Notes: generated by a model from the sequence alone, not told the origin. A DNA stretch of 64,000 bases from Thiocystis violascens DSM 198 (GCF_000227745.2 NC_018012.1:4027412-4091411); one strand, 5' to 3'. Shown: positions 25,454 to 34,124, counted from the first letter of the stretch. Numbers and translations are program-made.

Positions 25454-26547
25454 TGGCACCGTCCGTCGGACACCGGGAAGCAAATCCGCACCAGTGTTCC
25501 CCGCCCAATTCGGCTGCGAACATCGGCCCGGCCCCGCAGGGCGGCGGCCCGATCGCGGATAATGCTCAATCCAAGCCCGCTTCCGCGCGCGCCCGTTCCG
25601 AGGGACTTGATGCCAACTCCGTTGTCGACGACGGCAAGGGTGAATCGATCGCGTGGGCGGACGCGAAGATGCACTTCGATCCGGCTGGCATGCGCGTGAC
25701 GCAGGGCGTTGCTCAATGCCTCACGGAAAGCGAGGAAGCATTGCACTCTGGTCTGCTGGTCCAGGACGCAATCAGTCCCGTCGGCATGGAAGTGGATGGC
25801 GGTGTCGGTGCGTTCGGCGGACTCGCTGCAATGGTGCCGCACGGCATCGGGAAGGGGCAGCCAATCCAGGAACGATGGATGCAGCTCGCTATTGACGGCG
25901 CGCAGATCGCGCAACGCCTCATCGGACTCGGCGACCAGCCGGTCTAACTGCCCCTTGATGATTGGCTGGATGTCTTCCGCGTTCGCCCGGATCTGCTTGA
26001 GATCCATGTTCAGAGCCTGAAGCGTTTGACCGATACCGTCATGTAGAGTCATGGCGAGTCGGCTTTGAACCTCGCGCTCGGTCTCCTCGCGCAGTCGTTG
26101 GATCGCCCGAACCGTGGCGGCACGCTCGCGCAGGGTTCGGATGCCGAATGCGAGGTCTTGGGCAAGCTCGGCGAGCAATGCCGACTCAAATCCATCGAAC
26201 GCATCCGATCGATCGGATAATACGCTAAGGTAGCCGAAGTACACTCCTTCTGCGGAGAGCGGCAAAATGATCGCCGAGCGGTAGCCTAGCCGCAGGTCCG
26301 GGGCCGCCTCCGACCAGGACGCCTGGCTGTCGCCATGGGTTGATGGATGGGGCAGCACGACTGGCGCGCAGGTCTCGCGGACGCGCTGCCAGACACGCTT
26401 GCGCTCACCGGATTCGTCCGGGCCGCGAAGCGTGGCGGCGACAGCGGATCCGGATCCTCCGGCACAGGCGACGAGTCGGATCCGAGCGCTGTCCCGGCCG
26501 CCCGCGTAGCCGACCCAGACGAATCCGTAGCCGCCCGATTCGGCCAA
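25444..26547 (-). CDS. GAF-domain sensor histidine kinase of the NarX/HisKA_3 type, 5' end frameshifted
   Basis: Residues after TTG 26547 cover most of a GAF domain (YGFVWVGYAGGRDSARIRLV ... GYRSAIILPLSAEGVYFGYLS), then a HisKA_3 segment with SRLAMTLHDGIGQTLQALNM and an HATPase with FREALSNALRHAHA and DNGVGIKSLGTGARGSGLGL. Homologous-looking coding sequence continues upstream in the same frame (ARCNRRIARALDERALLDTF) to about 26800 without any ATG, GTG or TTG, ending at a run of nine C (26798-26806). The real N-terminus is therefore probably the adjoining frame at 26777-27013, joined if one C is lost. As it stands the protein is truncated at its start. Confidence 0.75.
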   Translation of the reverse strand: MAESGGYGFVWVGYAGGRDSARIRLVACAGGSGSAVAATLRGPDESGERKRVWQRVRETCAPVVLPHPSTHGDSQASWSEAAPDLRLGYRSAIILPLSAEGVYFGYLSVLSDRSDAFDGFESALLAELAQDLAFGIRTLRERAATVRAIQRLREETEREVQSRLAMTLHDGIGQTLQALNMDLKQIRANAEDIQPIIKGQLDRLVAESDEALRDLRAVNSELHPSFLDWLPLPDAVRHHCSESAERTDTAIHFHADGTDCVLDQQTRVQCFLAFREALSNALRHAHASRIEVHLRVRPRDRFTLAVVDNGVGIKSLGTGARGSGLGLSIIRDRAAALRGRADVRSRIGRGTLVRICFPVSDGRCQCP

Positions 26548-26776
26548 CTCGACACAGAAGGTGTCGAGAAGCGCCCGCTCATCGAGCGCGCGCGCAATGC
26601 GGCGGTTGCAGCGCGCAAGGACATTTTGGACGCGAATCCTGTGCTGGAAATCAGCCGCGGCTTGTCTGCTCCGCCGAGCAAGCTTGCACGTAAGCCCGCG
26701 CAGGTGTTCGGTTTCAACTTGCGCGTTCGGACAATGGGCGAGACAGCAGGCGGGATGGCTCTTGAGTTGGGAGAGT

Positions 26777-27013
26777 TCAGGTGACGCGCGCGGGCTTGGG
26801 GGGGGGCTGGCCGGAAAACGCCTCGGCCAACTTGTGGCTGTCCCTCAGCGGCAAAAGCTTGAGGTGGGGGAGCCGGTCAATGCGGGCTTCGCAGTCGGCG
26901 CCGATCATGGAAAAATCCGCCAGATCGATCACGATTGGTCGACCGTCGGGGTCAATCGCGTAAAGACAAATCGGAATCTCGTCGAAATAGGCTCCGGGGC
27001 CGTTGCGATCCAT
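26777..27013 (-). CDS. Probable N-terminal part of the GAF kinase, separated by a C9 homopolymer frameshift
   Basis: An ATG at 27013 preceded by GAGG opens a 78-residue frame (MDRNGPGAYFDEIPICLYAI, DPDGRPIVIDLADFSMIGAD) that ends shortly after reading through the C-run as QPPPKPARVT. Deleting one C would join it to the kinase frame (QPPPSPRASPELSQ). A GTG start at 27079 would add 22 residues. It may instead be a separate short protein. No domain is recognised in it. Confidence 0.45.
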   Translation of the reverse strand: MDRNGPGAYFDEIPICLYAIDPDGRPIVIDLADFSMIGADCEARIDRLPHLKLLPLRDSHKLAEAFSGQPPPKPARVT

Positions 27014-27079
27014 GACGATGCCTCTATAAATAGCGAGGTCTTCGGAGTGGTCTCGAGCAACCGGCTCGAAGCCTCGCAC

Positions 27080-27832
27080 GATACGCGGGATTGTCGCTTA
27101 GGATGAAAGACCGGGACTCGAAGGATGCATGTGCTCGAAATCATTCGGTGCGCCGCCGGTTCCGCTGAACCGCGCTGACAAGTTTTGCCCCGGACGATAC
27201 CGTTGATTTAGTTTAGCAGCCTGTCGAACTTGAGTGTTCGGCGCTCGGCCAGCGGTTGGGGACATCCGTGCGATAAGGGTCGCGTCGGGCCTCGGAGCCG
27301 GCGGGTTCTCGGCTTGGGCATTGTCACACGGCGCGAAGCCGCCACCGGCAACGGACATGATTCGGCGCATCTGTTAGACCGGGGCGGTGGCGGCTGGCAG
27401 TCGCGCGAATCCCTTCGGCTTCGCTCCCTGTGCCGAGCGGCCTGCCCCGAGCGGAATCGAAGTGAGCCGAAGCAGGGCAAGGACTGGTTCCGTCCAGGCT
27501 GACGGTGCGAAGCGAGGGCGTTTTTCGCCCCGTCGCGGCCACTTGTGCACATCGAACGCAGGCTGATATCCGTGGCGGAATGCGGTTGAAGGCTTCCTCT
27601 CTATCCTCGGAGCGGTTCTGTAAGCCCTTGTTTTTGATTTTTTAAATAACGGGTTAAAATAAATCGTTGGTTATGTAAGCCGTTGAAATGAAGAACCTGC
27701 CGCGCTTGTCCGACAATCGCCCACAGACTTATCCACAGAATTGCTGGCCGGCTGCGTCAGCGTTGGCTAAATCGTCGCGCGACCCGGTCTTTACGTGTCT
27801 TTGATCCATGCCGTTGCCTATAAGGTGTTCTC
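27080..27832. other. 750-base intergenic region before ogt
   Basis: No gene supported. It contains a stretch (about 27395-27475) with TTCGGCTTCGCT and its near reverse GAAGTGAGCCGAAGC that could fold as a long imperfect hairpin, and an AT-rich patch at 27627-27680 (TTTTTGATTTTTTAAATAAC) suitable for a promoter. Short frames here are GC-driven and lack ribosome binding sites. Confidence 0.4.
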
Positions 27833-28381
27833 ATGCCACACGCACTGATGACGACTCCCTTCGGTTTAATCGGTCTCCGCTGGAGCGCCGACGCCTTGAC
27901 CGGGGTTGACCTGGATCCGCTCCTCTCGCGGCGCGACGACGCAACCGCCACACCCGGATCGTGCCTGGATCTTGCGGGCCGCGAACGCTCGGAGGACAGC
28001 ATGGCGCAAGAGGCCAGCGGCGAAGACATGCGCGCGACGATCATGCGTCAATTGACGGATTATTTCGGTCGCCGGGGAGTCGGCTTCGACCTGCCGCTCG
28101 CGCTTGCCGGAACCCTATTCCAGCACCGTGTCTGGGCGTTGCTGCGTGCCATCCCGGCTGGCGAGACCCGAACCTATGGCGAAATCGCCCGCGCGCTTGG
28201 CACCGCCGCCCGCGCGGTGGGCCAGGCTTGTCGCGCGAACCCCTGTCCCATCGTCGTACCCTGTCACCGCGTGGTCGCGGCGCGGGGATTGGGTGGATTC
28301 GCGGGCGACACCAGCGGACGTCGGCTCGCCATCAAGCGCTGGTTACTGCATCATGAGGGCGTGGCGGAGTGCGCATCCTGA
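27833..28381 (+). CDS. ogt: Methylated-DNA--[protein]-cysteine S-methyltransferase
   Basis: 182 residues. Repairs O6-methylguanine by suicide transfer to the Cys of the PCHRV motif, here CPIVVPCHRVVAARGLGGFA. Upstream elements RVWALLRAIPAGETRTYGEI and ARAVGQACRANPCP match the helix-turn-helix and Asn hinge of the family. Start ATG 27833 (MPHALMTTPFGLIGL). Confidence 0.95.
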   Translation: MPHALMTTPFGLIGLRWSADALTGVDLDPLLSRRDDATATPGSCLDLAGRERSEDSMAQEASGEDMRATIMRQLTDYFGRRGVGFDLPLALAGTLFQHRVWALLRAIPAGETRTYGEIARALGTAARAVGQACRANPCPIVVPCHRVVAARGLGGFAGDTSGRRLAIKRWLLHHEGVAECAS

Positions 28382-28468
28382 ATGCAGAGACGAATGAATT
28401 TGCCCCGACGGCGATGCCGCGCGACATTCGCGTTGAGCGCATCGATCCGAGCCCTGGAACAGTGGCGG
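28366..28468. repeat. Dispersed non-coding repeat element, copy 2
   Basis: Shares the order GCGAATGAATT-like core, CGGCGATGCCGCGCGACATT, then GAGCCCTGGAACAGTGG with copy 1 at 14934 and the reversed copy at 50617. It overlaps the end of ogt. Confidence 0.7.
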
Positions 28469-28530
28469 GGCGGCGATCGTCCCACACGGATACAATTTGT
28501 GGTACGCCCTGCGCCCTGGCTTCACAATTG

Positions 28531-28638
28531 CTGACCACTGACCACTGACCACTGACCACTGACCACTGACCACTGACCACTGACCACTGACCACTGACCA
28601 CTGACCACTGACCACTGACCACTGACCACTGACCACTG
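28531..28638 (+). repeat. Tandem CTGACCA heptamer array, about 15 copies, abutting the xerD start
   Basis: Fifteen near-perfect heptamers (108 bases) end only six bases before the xerD ATG, so the array occupies the position where a ribosome binding site and promoter should be. Antisense frames through it spell repeated WSVVSGQ and are artefacts. Confidence 0.95.
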
Positions 28639-28644
28639 CCAATC

Positions 28645-29544
28645 ATGATCCAGGACGAGCGGACAGTCATCGAGGGTTTCGCGGACGCGCTCTGGATCGA
28701 GCGGGGCCTGAGCGCGAACACGCTCGCGGCCTATCAGTCCGATCTGCGCGCCTTCGCTAACTGGATCGCGGCAGAACGCGGCCATGGCCTGGCCGCCGCC
28801 GCCCGCTCGGATCTGCTGGACTATCTGGCGCTGCTCTCCCAGCAGGGACGCAAACCCCGCTCGACGGCGCGCCTGGTCTCCTGTCTGCGACAGTTCTATC
28901 AATATCTTCTGCGCCTGGGTCTGATCCGCGAAGATCCGAGCGCCCGCGTGGAGGCGCCGAAACTGGGCCGCCCGCTGCCCAAGAGTCTGAGCGAGTCCGA
29001 GGTCGAGGCGCTGCTGGGCGCACCGGATACGCAGGATACCCGCGGGCATCGTGATCGCACCATGCTGGAGGTGCTCTACGCCAGCGGATTGCGCGTCACC
29101 GAGTTGGTCACCCTGACGCCAAGTCAGGTCAGTCTGACGCAGGGCGTCGTGCGCATCGTCGGCAAGGGCGGCAAGGAGCGCTTGGTGCCCTTGGGCGAGG
29201 ATGCTTGCGAGTGGCTGAAAGACTATGCGCGGGGACCGCGCCTGGATCTGCTCGGGGGGCGTGTCAGCGAGTATCTGTTTCCGACCTCCCGCAGCGACTG
29301 CATGACGCGCCAGGCGTTCTGGCTTCTGATCAAGCGTTACGCGATCCTCGCCGGTGTGGTCAAACCGCTGTCTCCGCATACCCTGCGCCATGCCTTCGCC
29401 ACCCATCTGCTCAATCATGGCGCCGATCTGCGGGTCGTGCAGATGCTGCTCGGTCATAGCGACCTTTCAACCACGCAGATCTATACCCATGTGGCACGGG
29501 AGCGGCTCAAGCAGTTGCATGCGCGCCATCATCCCCGAGGTTGA
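28645..29544 (+). CDS. xerD: Site-specific tyrosine recombinase XerD
   Basis: 299 residues. Resolves chromosome dimers at dif together with XerC. N-terminal SAM-like DNA-binding domain (GLSANTLAAYQSDLRAFANW) and catalytic domain with first Arg in LYASGLRVTELVTL, HxxR in LSPHTLRHAFATHLLNHG, and HSDLSTTQIYTHVA with the nucleophile Tyr. The start is family-consistent (MIQDERTVIEGFADALWIER) but lacks a visible Shine-Dalgarno because the heptamer array precedes it. Confidence 0.96.
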   Translation: MIQDERTVIEGFADALWIERGLSANTLAAYQSDLRAFANWIAAERGHGLAAAARSDLLDYLALLSQQGRKPRSTARLVSCLRQFYQYLLRLGLIREDPSARVEAPKLGRPLPKSLSESEVEALLGAPDTQDTRGHRDRTMLEVLYASGLRVTELVTLTPSQVSLTQGVVRIVGKGGKERLVPLGEDACEWLKDYARGPRLDLLGGRVSEYLFPTSRSDCMTRQAFWLLIKRYAILAGVVKPLSPHTLRHAFATHLLNHGADLRVVQMLLGHSDLSTTQIYTHVARERLKQLHARHHPRG

Positions 29545-29563
29545 GCCGCCATTCTCATGTTGA

Positions 29564-29636
29564 CGTAGGAGCCCGCTTGCGGGCGACGGGTGGACAGGGT
29601 CACAAAGGTCACGTCGCCCGCAAGCGGGCTCCTACG
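29564..29636. repeat. Long inverted repeat (REP-like) after xerD
   Basis: Two 25-base arms, each beginning or ending CGTAGGAGCCCGC / GCGGGCTCCTACG, separated by 23 bases. Each arm is itself a hairpin (GCCCGC TT GCGGGC). It lies between xerD and yajQ and may act as a bidirectional terminator or BIME. Confidence 0.75.
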
Positions 29637-29748
29637 AGGGCGGGCGACGCCAAACTGAGACTTGCTGGGGGCCGAGGCGAAAATTCCAGGCCGAGCGGCG
29701 ATATTTGGTATCTTTAGTCCCAGTTAAACCGCGCCCAGAGTGATCTTC

Positions 29749-30231
29749 ATGCCATCATTCGATGTCGTTTCAGAAATCGATCTTCAGGAAGTCCGTAACG
29801 CCGTCGATCAGGCCAATCGCGAGATTGGAACCCGGTTCGATTTCAAGGGCGTCGACGCCAGTTTCACGCTGACGGACGGCAAGATTCTGATGACCGGAGA
29901 GCAGGAATTTCACCTTCAGCAGATGATGGATATCCTGCGTCAGAAGCTGGTCAAACGAAAAATCGATCTCGCCTGCCTGGATCCCGCGGAGCCGGTGTCC
30001 ACCCTGAATGCCGCCCGTCAGGAGGTCGCGCTCAAGCAGGGGGTCGACACCGACACCGCCAAACGCATGGTGAAGGCCATCAAATCAGGCAAGCTCAAGG
30101 TTCAGGCGCAGATTCAGGGCGACCAGGTGCGTGTCACCGGGAAGAAACGCGACGATCTTCAGGAGGCCATTGCGCATCTGCGCGAGGAAGACTGGGGCTT
30201 GCCCGTACAGTTCACCAACTTCAGAGATTAG
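29749..30231 (+). CDS. yajQ: YajQ-family nucleotide-binding protein
   Basis: 160 residues starting MPSFDVVSEIDLQEVRNAVD, the family's invariant N-terminus, with TRFDFKGVDASFTLTDGKI and QGDQVRVTGKKRDDLQEAI. Two RNA-binding-like alpha/beta repeats. Members bind tRNA/nucleotides or cyclic di-GMP. A GTG nine bases upstream is rejected in favour of the conserved MPSFD start. Confidence 0.95.
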   Translation: MPSFDVVSEIDLQEVRNAVDQANREIGTRFDFKGVDASFTLTDGKILMTGEQEFHLQQMMDILRQKLVKRKIDLACLDPAEPVSTLNAARQEVALKQGVDTDTAKRMVKAIKSGKLKVQAQIQGDQVRVTGKKRDDLQEAIAHLREEDWGLPVQFTNFRD

Positions 30232-30244
30232 AGATCCCATCGCC

Positions 30245-30979
30245 ATGAGAAGATTCCGTGATTTTGCCTTTGCCGTGGCGTCCCTGACGCTCGCCACTGG
30301 CGCCCTTGCCGCCTCGCCCGAGCAGACCATTCGCGACACCCTGGAAAAGACCGTGCCCGGAATCAAGATCAGCCATATCGAACCGGCTCCGATCAAGGGT
30401 CTGTATGAGGTCATGGTGGGCACCGATTTGATGTACGTGACCGGCGATGGGCGTTATTTCGTCAATGGCCATATCGTCGACCTCAAGACCCGCGAGGATC
30501 TGACCGAGCCGCGCCTGGCCGAGGCGCGCAAGCTTCTGATCGATGGGATTGGCGAGAGTCAGATGGTGACCTTCGGCGCGGCGGACGCCAAGCACACCAT
30601 CACCGTCTTTACCGACATCGAGTGCGGGTATTGCCGCAAGCTGCACAGTCAGATCGATGCCTATGGCAAGGAAGGCATCCGTGTCCGCTATCTGTTCTTC
30701 CCGCGCGCCGGCAAGGGCAGCCCGGCTTACGACGAGGCGGTTTCCGTCTGGTGCGCTGGCGACGATGCCGCGCGCCGTCAGGCCATGACCGATGCCAAGG
30801 CCGGGAAAACGATCGAGGCCAAGACCTGCGATAATCCGATCGACGCGCACATGGCGCTGGGCGCCGATCTCGGGTTGCGCGGCACGCCCGCCATTCTGAC
30901 CGAGAAAGGCGATCTGATCCCCGGCTACGTGGAGCCCAAACGACTCGCGGCCGAACTCAATGGCGGGGCGGGGAGTTGA
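30245..30979 (+). CDS. dsbC: Periplasmic disulfide isomerase DsbC
   Basis: 244 residues from ATG 30245. Signal peptide (FAFAVASLTLATGALAASP), N-terminal dimerisation domain (EVMVGTDLMYVTGDGRYFVN) and a thioredoxin fold with the active site DIECGYCRKLHSQI. A cis-Pro lies in LRGTPAILTEKGDL, and a second Cys pair (VWCAGDD, AKTCDNP) is present as in E. coli DsbC. Starts 14 bases after yajQ. Confidence 0.95.
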   Translation: MRRFRDFAFAVASLTLATGALAASPEQTIRDTLEKTVPGIKISHIEPAPIKGLYEVMVGTDLMYVTGDGRYFVNGHIVDLKTREDLTEPRLAEARKLLIDGIGESQMVTFGAADAKHTITVFTDIECGYCRKLHSQIDAYGKEGIRVRYLFFPRAGKGSPAYDEAVSVWCAGDDAARRQAMTDAKAGKTIEAKTCDNPIDAHMALGADLGLRGTPAILTEKGDLIPGYVEPKRLAAELNGGAGS

Positions 30980-31026
30980 TCGCGCCAGCCCGGATCGATC
31001 GGATTCGCCGTTAGCCATTGATCTGC

Positions 31027-31812
31027 ATGGCACGTTCGCCGATCTCCGCCTTTCGCCTCGCCTTCGCCTGGCGTACCGACCAGGGGCGCGTGCGCAAACG
31101 AAACGAGGACGCGGTTCTGGTCGACTCCGCATGGGGTCTGGTTGTCGTCGCCGATGGGGTCGGCGGTGCCCGTGCCGGTGACGTGGCCAGTCGTCTGGCG
31201 ACCGAGACCATCGCTGATCGCTTCCGCCGCCAGGCCATGCCGCGCGACGATGCGGAAAAGGCGCTTCTGTTCGTCGAGGCAGCGGTCGCTGAGGCCAATA
31301 TCACGATCTGGAGGCACGCAAAGGGAGAGCGCGATCTGGCCGGAATGGGTACCACCGTGGTCGTCGGTTCCATTGGCTGGGATTGGCTGGTGCTTGCCCA
31401 TGTCGGCGATTCGCGCATCTATCGGTTGCGCGAAGGGTACTTCGAGCAGCTCTCGCGCGACCATTCGTTTATCCAGGAGGTCGTCGACCAAGGGTTTTTC
31501 GCGTCGCGCGAGGATGCCAAGCGCTATGGCATCGGCGAAAATATCCTGACGCGCGCCCTGGGCTCCTCCCCCGTCGTGGAGATTGCCTCCGATGTCGTCG
31601 AACTGAACGCGGGCGACCTCTTTCTCTTCTGTACCGATGGCTTGACCGGCATGATTTCGGACGACTGGATGCGTCAAATCCTGATGTCCGTGAAGGAAAA
31701 CTCGCTCGATTCGGCTGCCGACGCACTGATCCGCATCGCCAATGAACGCGGCGGTAACGACAACATCACCCTGGCACTGATCCAGGTGGGCGAACGGTTG
31801 CCGACGGAATAG
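31027..31812 (+). CDS. PP2C-type serine/threonine protein phosphatase
   Basis: About 261 residues. Motifs of the PPM family in order: TDQGRVRKRNEDAVL, VVVADGVGGARAGD, GMGTTVVVGSI, LVLAHVGDSRIYRLR, LFLFCTDGLTGMI and GGNDNITLALI. These supply the metal-coordinating aspartates. Soluble, so it probably reverses protein phosphorylation or regulates an anti-sigma partner; no kinase lies next to it. A TTG at 31018 is an alternative start. Confidence 0.92.
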   Translation: MARSPISAFRLAFAWRTDQGRVRKRNEDAVLVDSAWGLVVVADGVGGARAGDVASRLATETIADRFRRQAMPRDDAEKALLFVEAAVAEANITIWRHAKGERDLAGMGTTVVVGSIGWDWLVLAHVGDSRIYRLREGYFEQLSRDHSFIQEVVDQGFFASREDAKRYGIGENILTRALGSSPVVEIASDVVELNAGDLFLFCTDGLTGMISDDWMRQILMSVKENSLDSAADALIRIANERGGNDNITLALIQVGERLPTE

Positions 31813-31966
31813 AGTTGTCAGTTGTCCGCTTTTCGAATCGGTGTGCTGGGATTCGTACCTGCCGTTGCCATTTGGGACGTTCTTCTGCCAGTGTCTTGAC
31901 ACGTTGCAGGCCCGATGTCCGCCACCATCTTCGATCTTTGCATCAACCGCCACGTCGGAGGGCAAG

Positions 31967-32548
31967 ATGATCTCGCGCTCCTTGTTCCGCTACACCACCA
32001 TCTGCCTGACGGCCCTGCTCCTCGGCGCCTGTCACACGCTCGTCCGCGAGTCCGTTCCGGGGGAGTGGGTGGAGATCCCGTCAGGGAGCGCGCTGCGGCT
32101 GCATCAGCCGATCCAGATCCCCCCCGGACGCACCCGCGCCTACCTCGCCGCGGGCCGCGCGACAACCACGGGCACGAGCTGCGTGATCGAGGTCAGACGC
32201 CTCGATCCAGACCAGCGCCAGACGATTCAGGCTGGGCGGTACGGGATCACGCGCGTCCAGGATTACATGGCCCTGGTGTCCAGCGTGGATCGCCCTTCCG
32301 GTGCGGACGGCCAGGTCCGGTTCCAGTTGGCAAGCCAGGGCGACAGCGGGGGCTCGCAGATGGTCCGGTTCGGCTATCACTTCTGGCTCGACGCGCGCCA
32401 GGATCCTAACCTGATGCGCCTGACCTGTCTTGGGCGCCACGACGCCCCCGCCTCCACGCGCCCGCCAACCCTGGTCGAAATCCAGGCGGTGTTAGGCGAT
32501 CTAGCGACACTTGAGCTGGCTGGTGCGGCGGCGATGCCGGGATCCTGA
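31967..32548 (+). CDS. Outer-membrane-type lipoprotein, function unknown
   Basis: 193 residues from ATG 31967, preceded by GGAGGG. Lipoprotein signal with lipobox LTALLLGACHT. The mature part contains SALRLHQPIQIPPGRTRAYL and lacks a known domain beyond a beta-rich look. A longer frame from 31841 lacks a ribosome binding site and would bury the signal. Stands alone before MITE copy A. Confidence 0.7.
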   Translation: MISRSLFRYTTICLTALLLGACHTLVRESVPGEWVEIPSGSALRLHQPIQIPPGRTRAYLAAGRATTTGTSCVIEVRRLDPDQRQTIQAGRYGITRVQDYMALVSSVDRPSGADGQVRFQLASQGDSGGSQMVRFGYHFWLDARQDPNLMRLTCLGRHDAPASTRPPTLVEIQAVLGDLATLELAGAAAMPGS

Positions 32549-32570
32549 CCGCCGCTTCAGTGACGTTTTA

Positions 32571-32819
32571 GGTGATTTTCGCGAAAGACTTTACCGATTT
32601 TCCGTTCGTCCTGAGTCCTGAGTCCTTTGGCTTCGCTCAGGACAGGCTTGTCGAAGGGTCGAAGCCTGTCATGAGCTTGTCGAATGGGATGACCGGAAAA
32701 TCGCGCTCCGAGGCCGACATTGCATCCGTTCATGGTTCGACCCTTCGACGGGCTCAGGACTCACCACGAACGGATGCAATGTCACCACGCAAGTGGTATG
32801 CGCTTTTCCGGAAATCGCC
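32571..32819. mobile_element. MITE-like element, copy A (249 bases, TTA target duplication)
   Basis: Terminal segments GGTGATTTTCGCG and CCGGAAATCGCC are imperfect inverted repeats. TTA flanks both sides (32568-32570, 32820-32822). The interior carries CGTTCGTCCTGAG and AGGCTTGTCGAAGGGTCGAA stretches that pair with CCTTCGACGGGCTCAGGAC. Related copies are at 33629 and 44962. No transposase inside; mobilised in trans, probably by an IS with TNA targets such as an IS5-group element. Confidence 0.8.
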
Positions 32820-32940
32820 TTATCTGCTGGGCTGGGCTGGGCTGGCCTGAATGCAGCGTGTCGTTCCTTTGCAGGGCGCGCTGACGCTGGTAGGGAGGTG
32901 AATCTGTCCAATTCAGCGATGAAGAACAGCGTCGTCGATT

Positions 32941-33147
32941 TCACGCCGTGACGTTGAGTTGTGTGCCGACGTTCGCGGGTAAGCCCTGGGTTGGACTGGG
33001 GATGCTTTGGATAAGCTGGGTGGCGGATTGCTCCTGGATATCGATCGCTTTTTTCAGCACCGCGACGTTGACGGCGCCTTCCAGTTTGCTTTGTGACAGG
33101 GATGTCGCGAGCGTGGCGAGTCCGGTCGTCGAGGAGGGAATCTCCAT
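32941..33147 (-). CDS. YjfB-family putative motility protein
   Basis: 68 residues: MEIPSSTTGLATLATSLSQS, then AVNVAVLKKAIDIQEQSATQ and GTQLNVTA at the end. This matches the small YjfB-like family (short helical proteins with VxVAVLKKALDxQ). GAGG lies ten bases before the ATG. The family is labelled motility-related by genome context only. Solitary here. Confidence 0.75.
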   Translation of the reverse strand: MEIPSSTTGLATLATSLSQSKLEGAVNVAVLKKAIDIQEQSATQLIQSIPSPTQGLPANVGTQLNVTA

Positions 33148-33335
33148 GGTAGAACCTCTTTGGGTTATGAGGAGAGAGCGGAATGCTTGGATGAGGAACA
33201 GCAGGCACCGTCAGCCAGCACCTCACCTGAACCTTCACAAGATAACGGCCTATTAGCGCCAAGCTGGAGGCTCACACACGAATCATTGAAGCGCAGAGTT
33301 GGCACTTCACCGCCGCCCATACAGGCATAGGTTTC

Positions 33336-33879
33336 TCACCAGAAGACGGTTTTGGAGAACGGACACCAATTGACCATGCGGTAAGCGGTCACTTGTGCCC
33401 ATTCTGGAAAGGTGACTTGCACACGCACGTCACGCCAGCCGTTTTCTGTCTTGGCTCTGCCTTCAAAGACCCGAGTGGTATCGGGGCCAAAGCGGGCTGG
33501 ATCGAGTCCAGCATACTGACCCGTCCTTGCCGCCGTGATCTGCACTTCGTTGATCCCTGGCCAAATCGTTTCAACTGCGCGTCCGAGCGCTTTGCTCCAC
33601 ATGGGTACAACATGCACAGGACGTTTAAGGTAATTTACGGGAATGACTTTACCGATTTCCGTTCGTCCTGAGCTTGTCGAAGGACGGGCGGAAATCGCGC
33701 TCCGAGGCTGACATTGCATCCGTTCATGGTTCGACCCTTCGGCTTCGCTCAGGACTCACCACGAACGGATGCAATGTCACCACGAAAGTGGGTATGCGCT
33801 TTTCCGGAAGTCGCCTAAGAACATCGAGACCTCGCGCTTGGCAGTACCTCACGGCCAGTAGAATGCCTTCAGCGGTCAT
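33336..33879 (-). pseudogene. Gene of unknown function split by MITE copy B
   Basis: The 5' part (33819-33879) reads MTAEGILLAVRYCQARGLDV; the 3' part (33336-33628) reads LKRPVHVVPMWSKALGRAVE to WCPFSKTVFW. Removing the element and one TAA copy joins GAT GTT CTT AAA CGT CCT in frame, restoring one continuous protein of about 118 residues. In-frame codons also extend upstream (LRPAITFDVD) to the palindrome at 33905, so the true start may be further up. No family recognised. The surviving 3' frame could still be translated from ATG 33602. Confidence 0.65.
33629..33815. mobile_element. MITE-like element, copy B (187 bases, TAA target duplication), inside a gene
   Basis: Ends GGTAATTTACGGG and CCGGAAGTCGCC; TAA on both sides (33626-33628, 33816-33818). 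The interior shares long blocks with copy A (GACATTGCATCCGTTCATGG; CTCAGGACTCACCACGAACG). Confidence 0.82.
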
Positions 33880-33904
33880 ATCGACATCGAACGTGATCGC
33901 CGGA

Positions 33905-33935
33905 CGTAGGGGCGGGTTTCAAACCCGCCCCTACG
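33905..33935. repeat. Perfect 31-base palindrome
   Basis: Arms of 15 bases (CGTAGGGGCGGGTTT / AAACCCGCCCCTACG) around a single C. It resembles the GTAGG...CCTAC hairpin after xerD and is likely a REP-class element. It lies just upstream of the MITE-split gene. Confidence 0.85.
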
Positions 33936-33941
33936 CGAAGG

Positions 33942-34124
33942 TCATGCCTGGATATCAGGTGCGAAGCCTAAAGCATTGGGAAAGATGCTCTCGCTGAGGA
34001 CTTTCCAGGTGTTGAGATCCAGTCCGCGTTCGGACAGGCTGGTGTCTGAGATGGCCAGCCTTAGATCCGGTGCAGGCGTGGATGCGGCTGGCTTGAGTTG
34101 GGTCGCTCGGGGCTTGGTAGCCAT
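33942..34124 (-). CDS. Hypothetical small protein (60 aa)
   Basis: Starts MATKPRATQLKPAASTPAPD and continues with LRLAISDTSLSERGLDLNTW; soluble, no motif recognised. GGAGC lies shortly before the start, like the next two upstream genes. It forms a leftward run of orphan small genes with 34167 and 34552. Confidence 0.5.
   Translation of the reverse strand: MATKPRATQLKPAASTPAPDLRLAISDTSLSERGLDLNTWKVLSESIFPNALGFAPDIQA

Noticed and set aside
28531..28638. Tandem array considered as CRISPR
   Set aside because: Unit is seven bases with no spacers.
28522..29457. Minus-strand frame with repeated WSVVSGQ
   Set aside because: Created by the heptamer array and the antisense of xerD; not a repeat protein.
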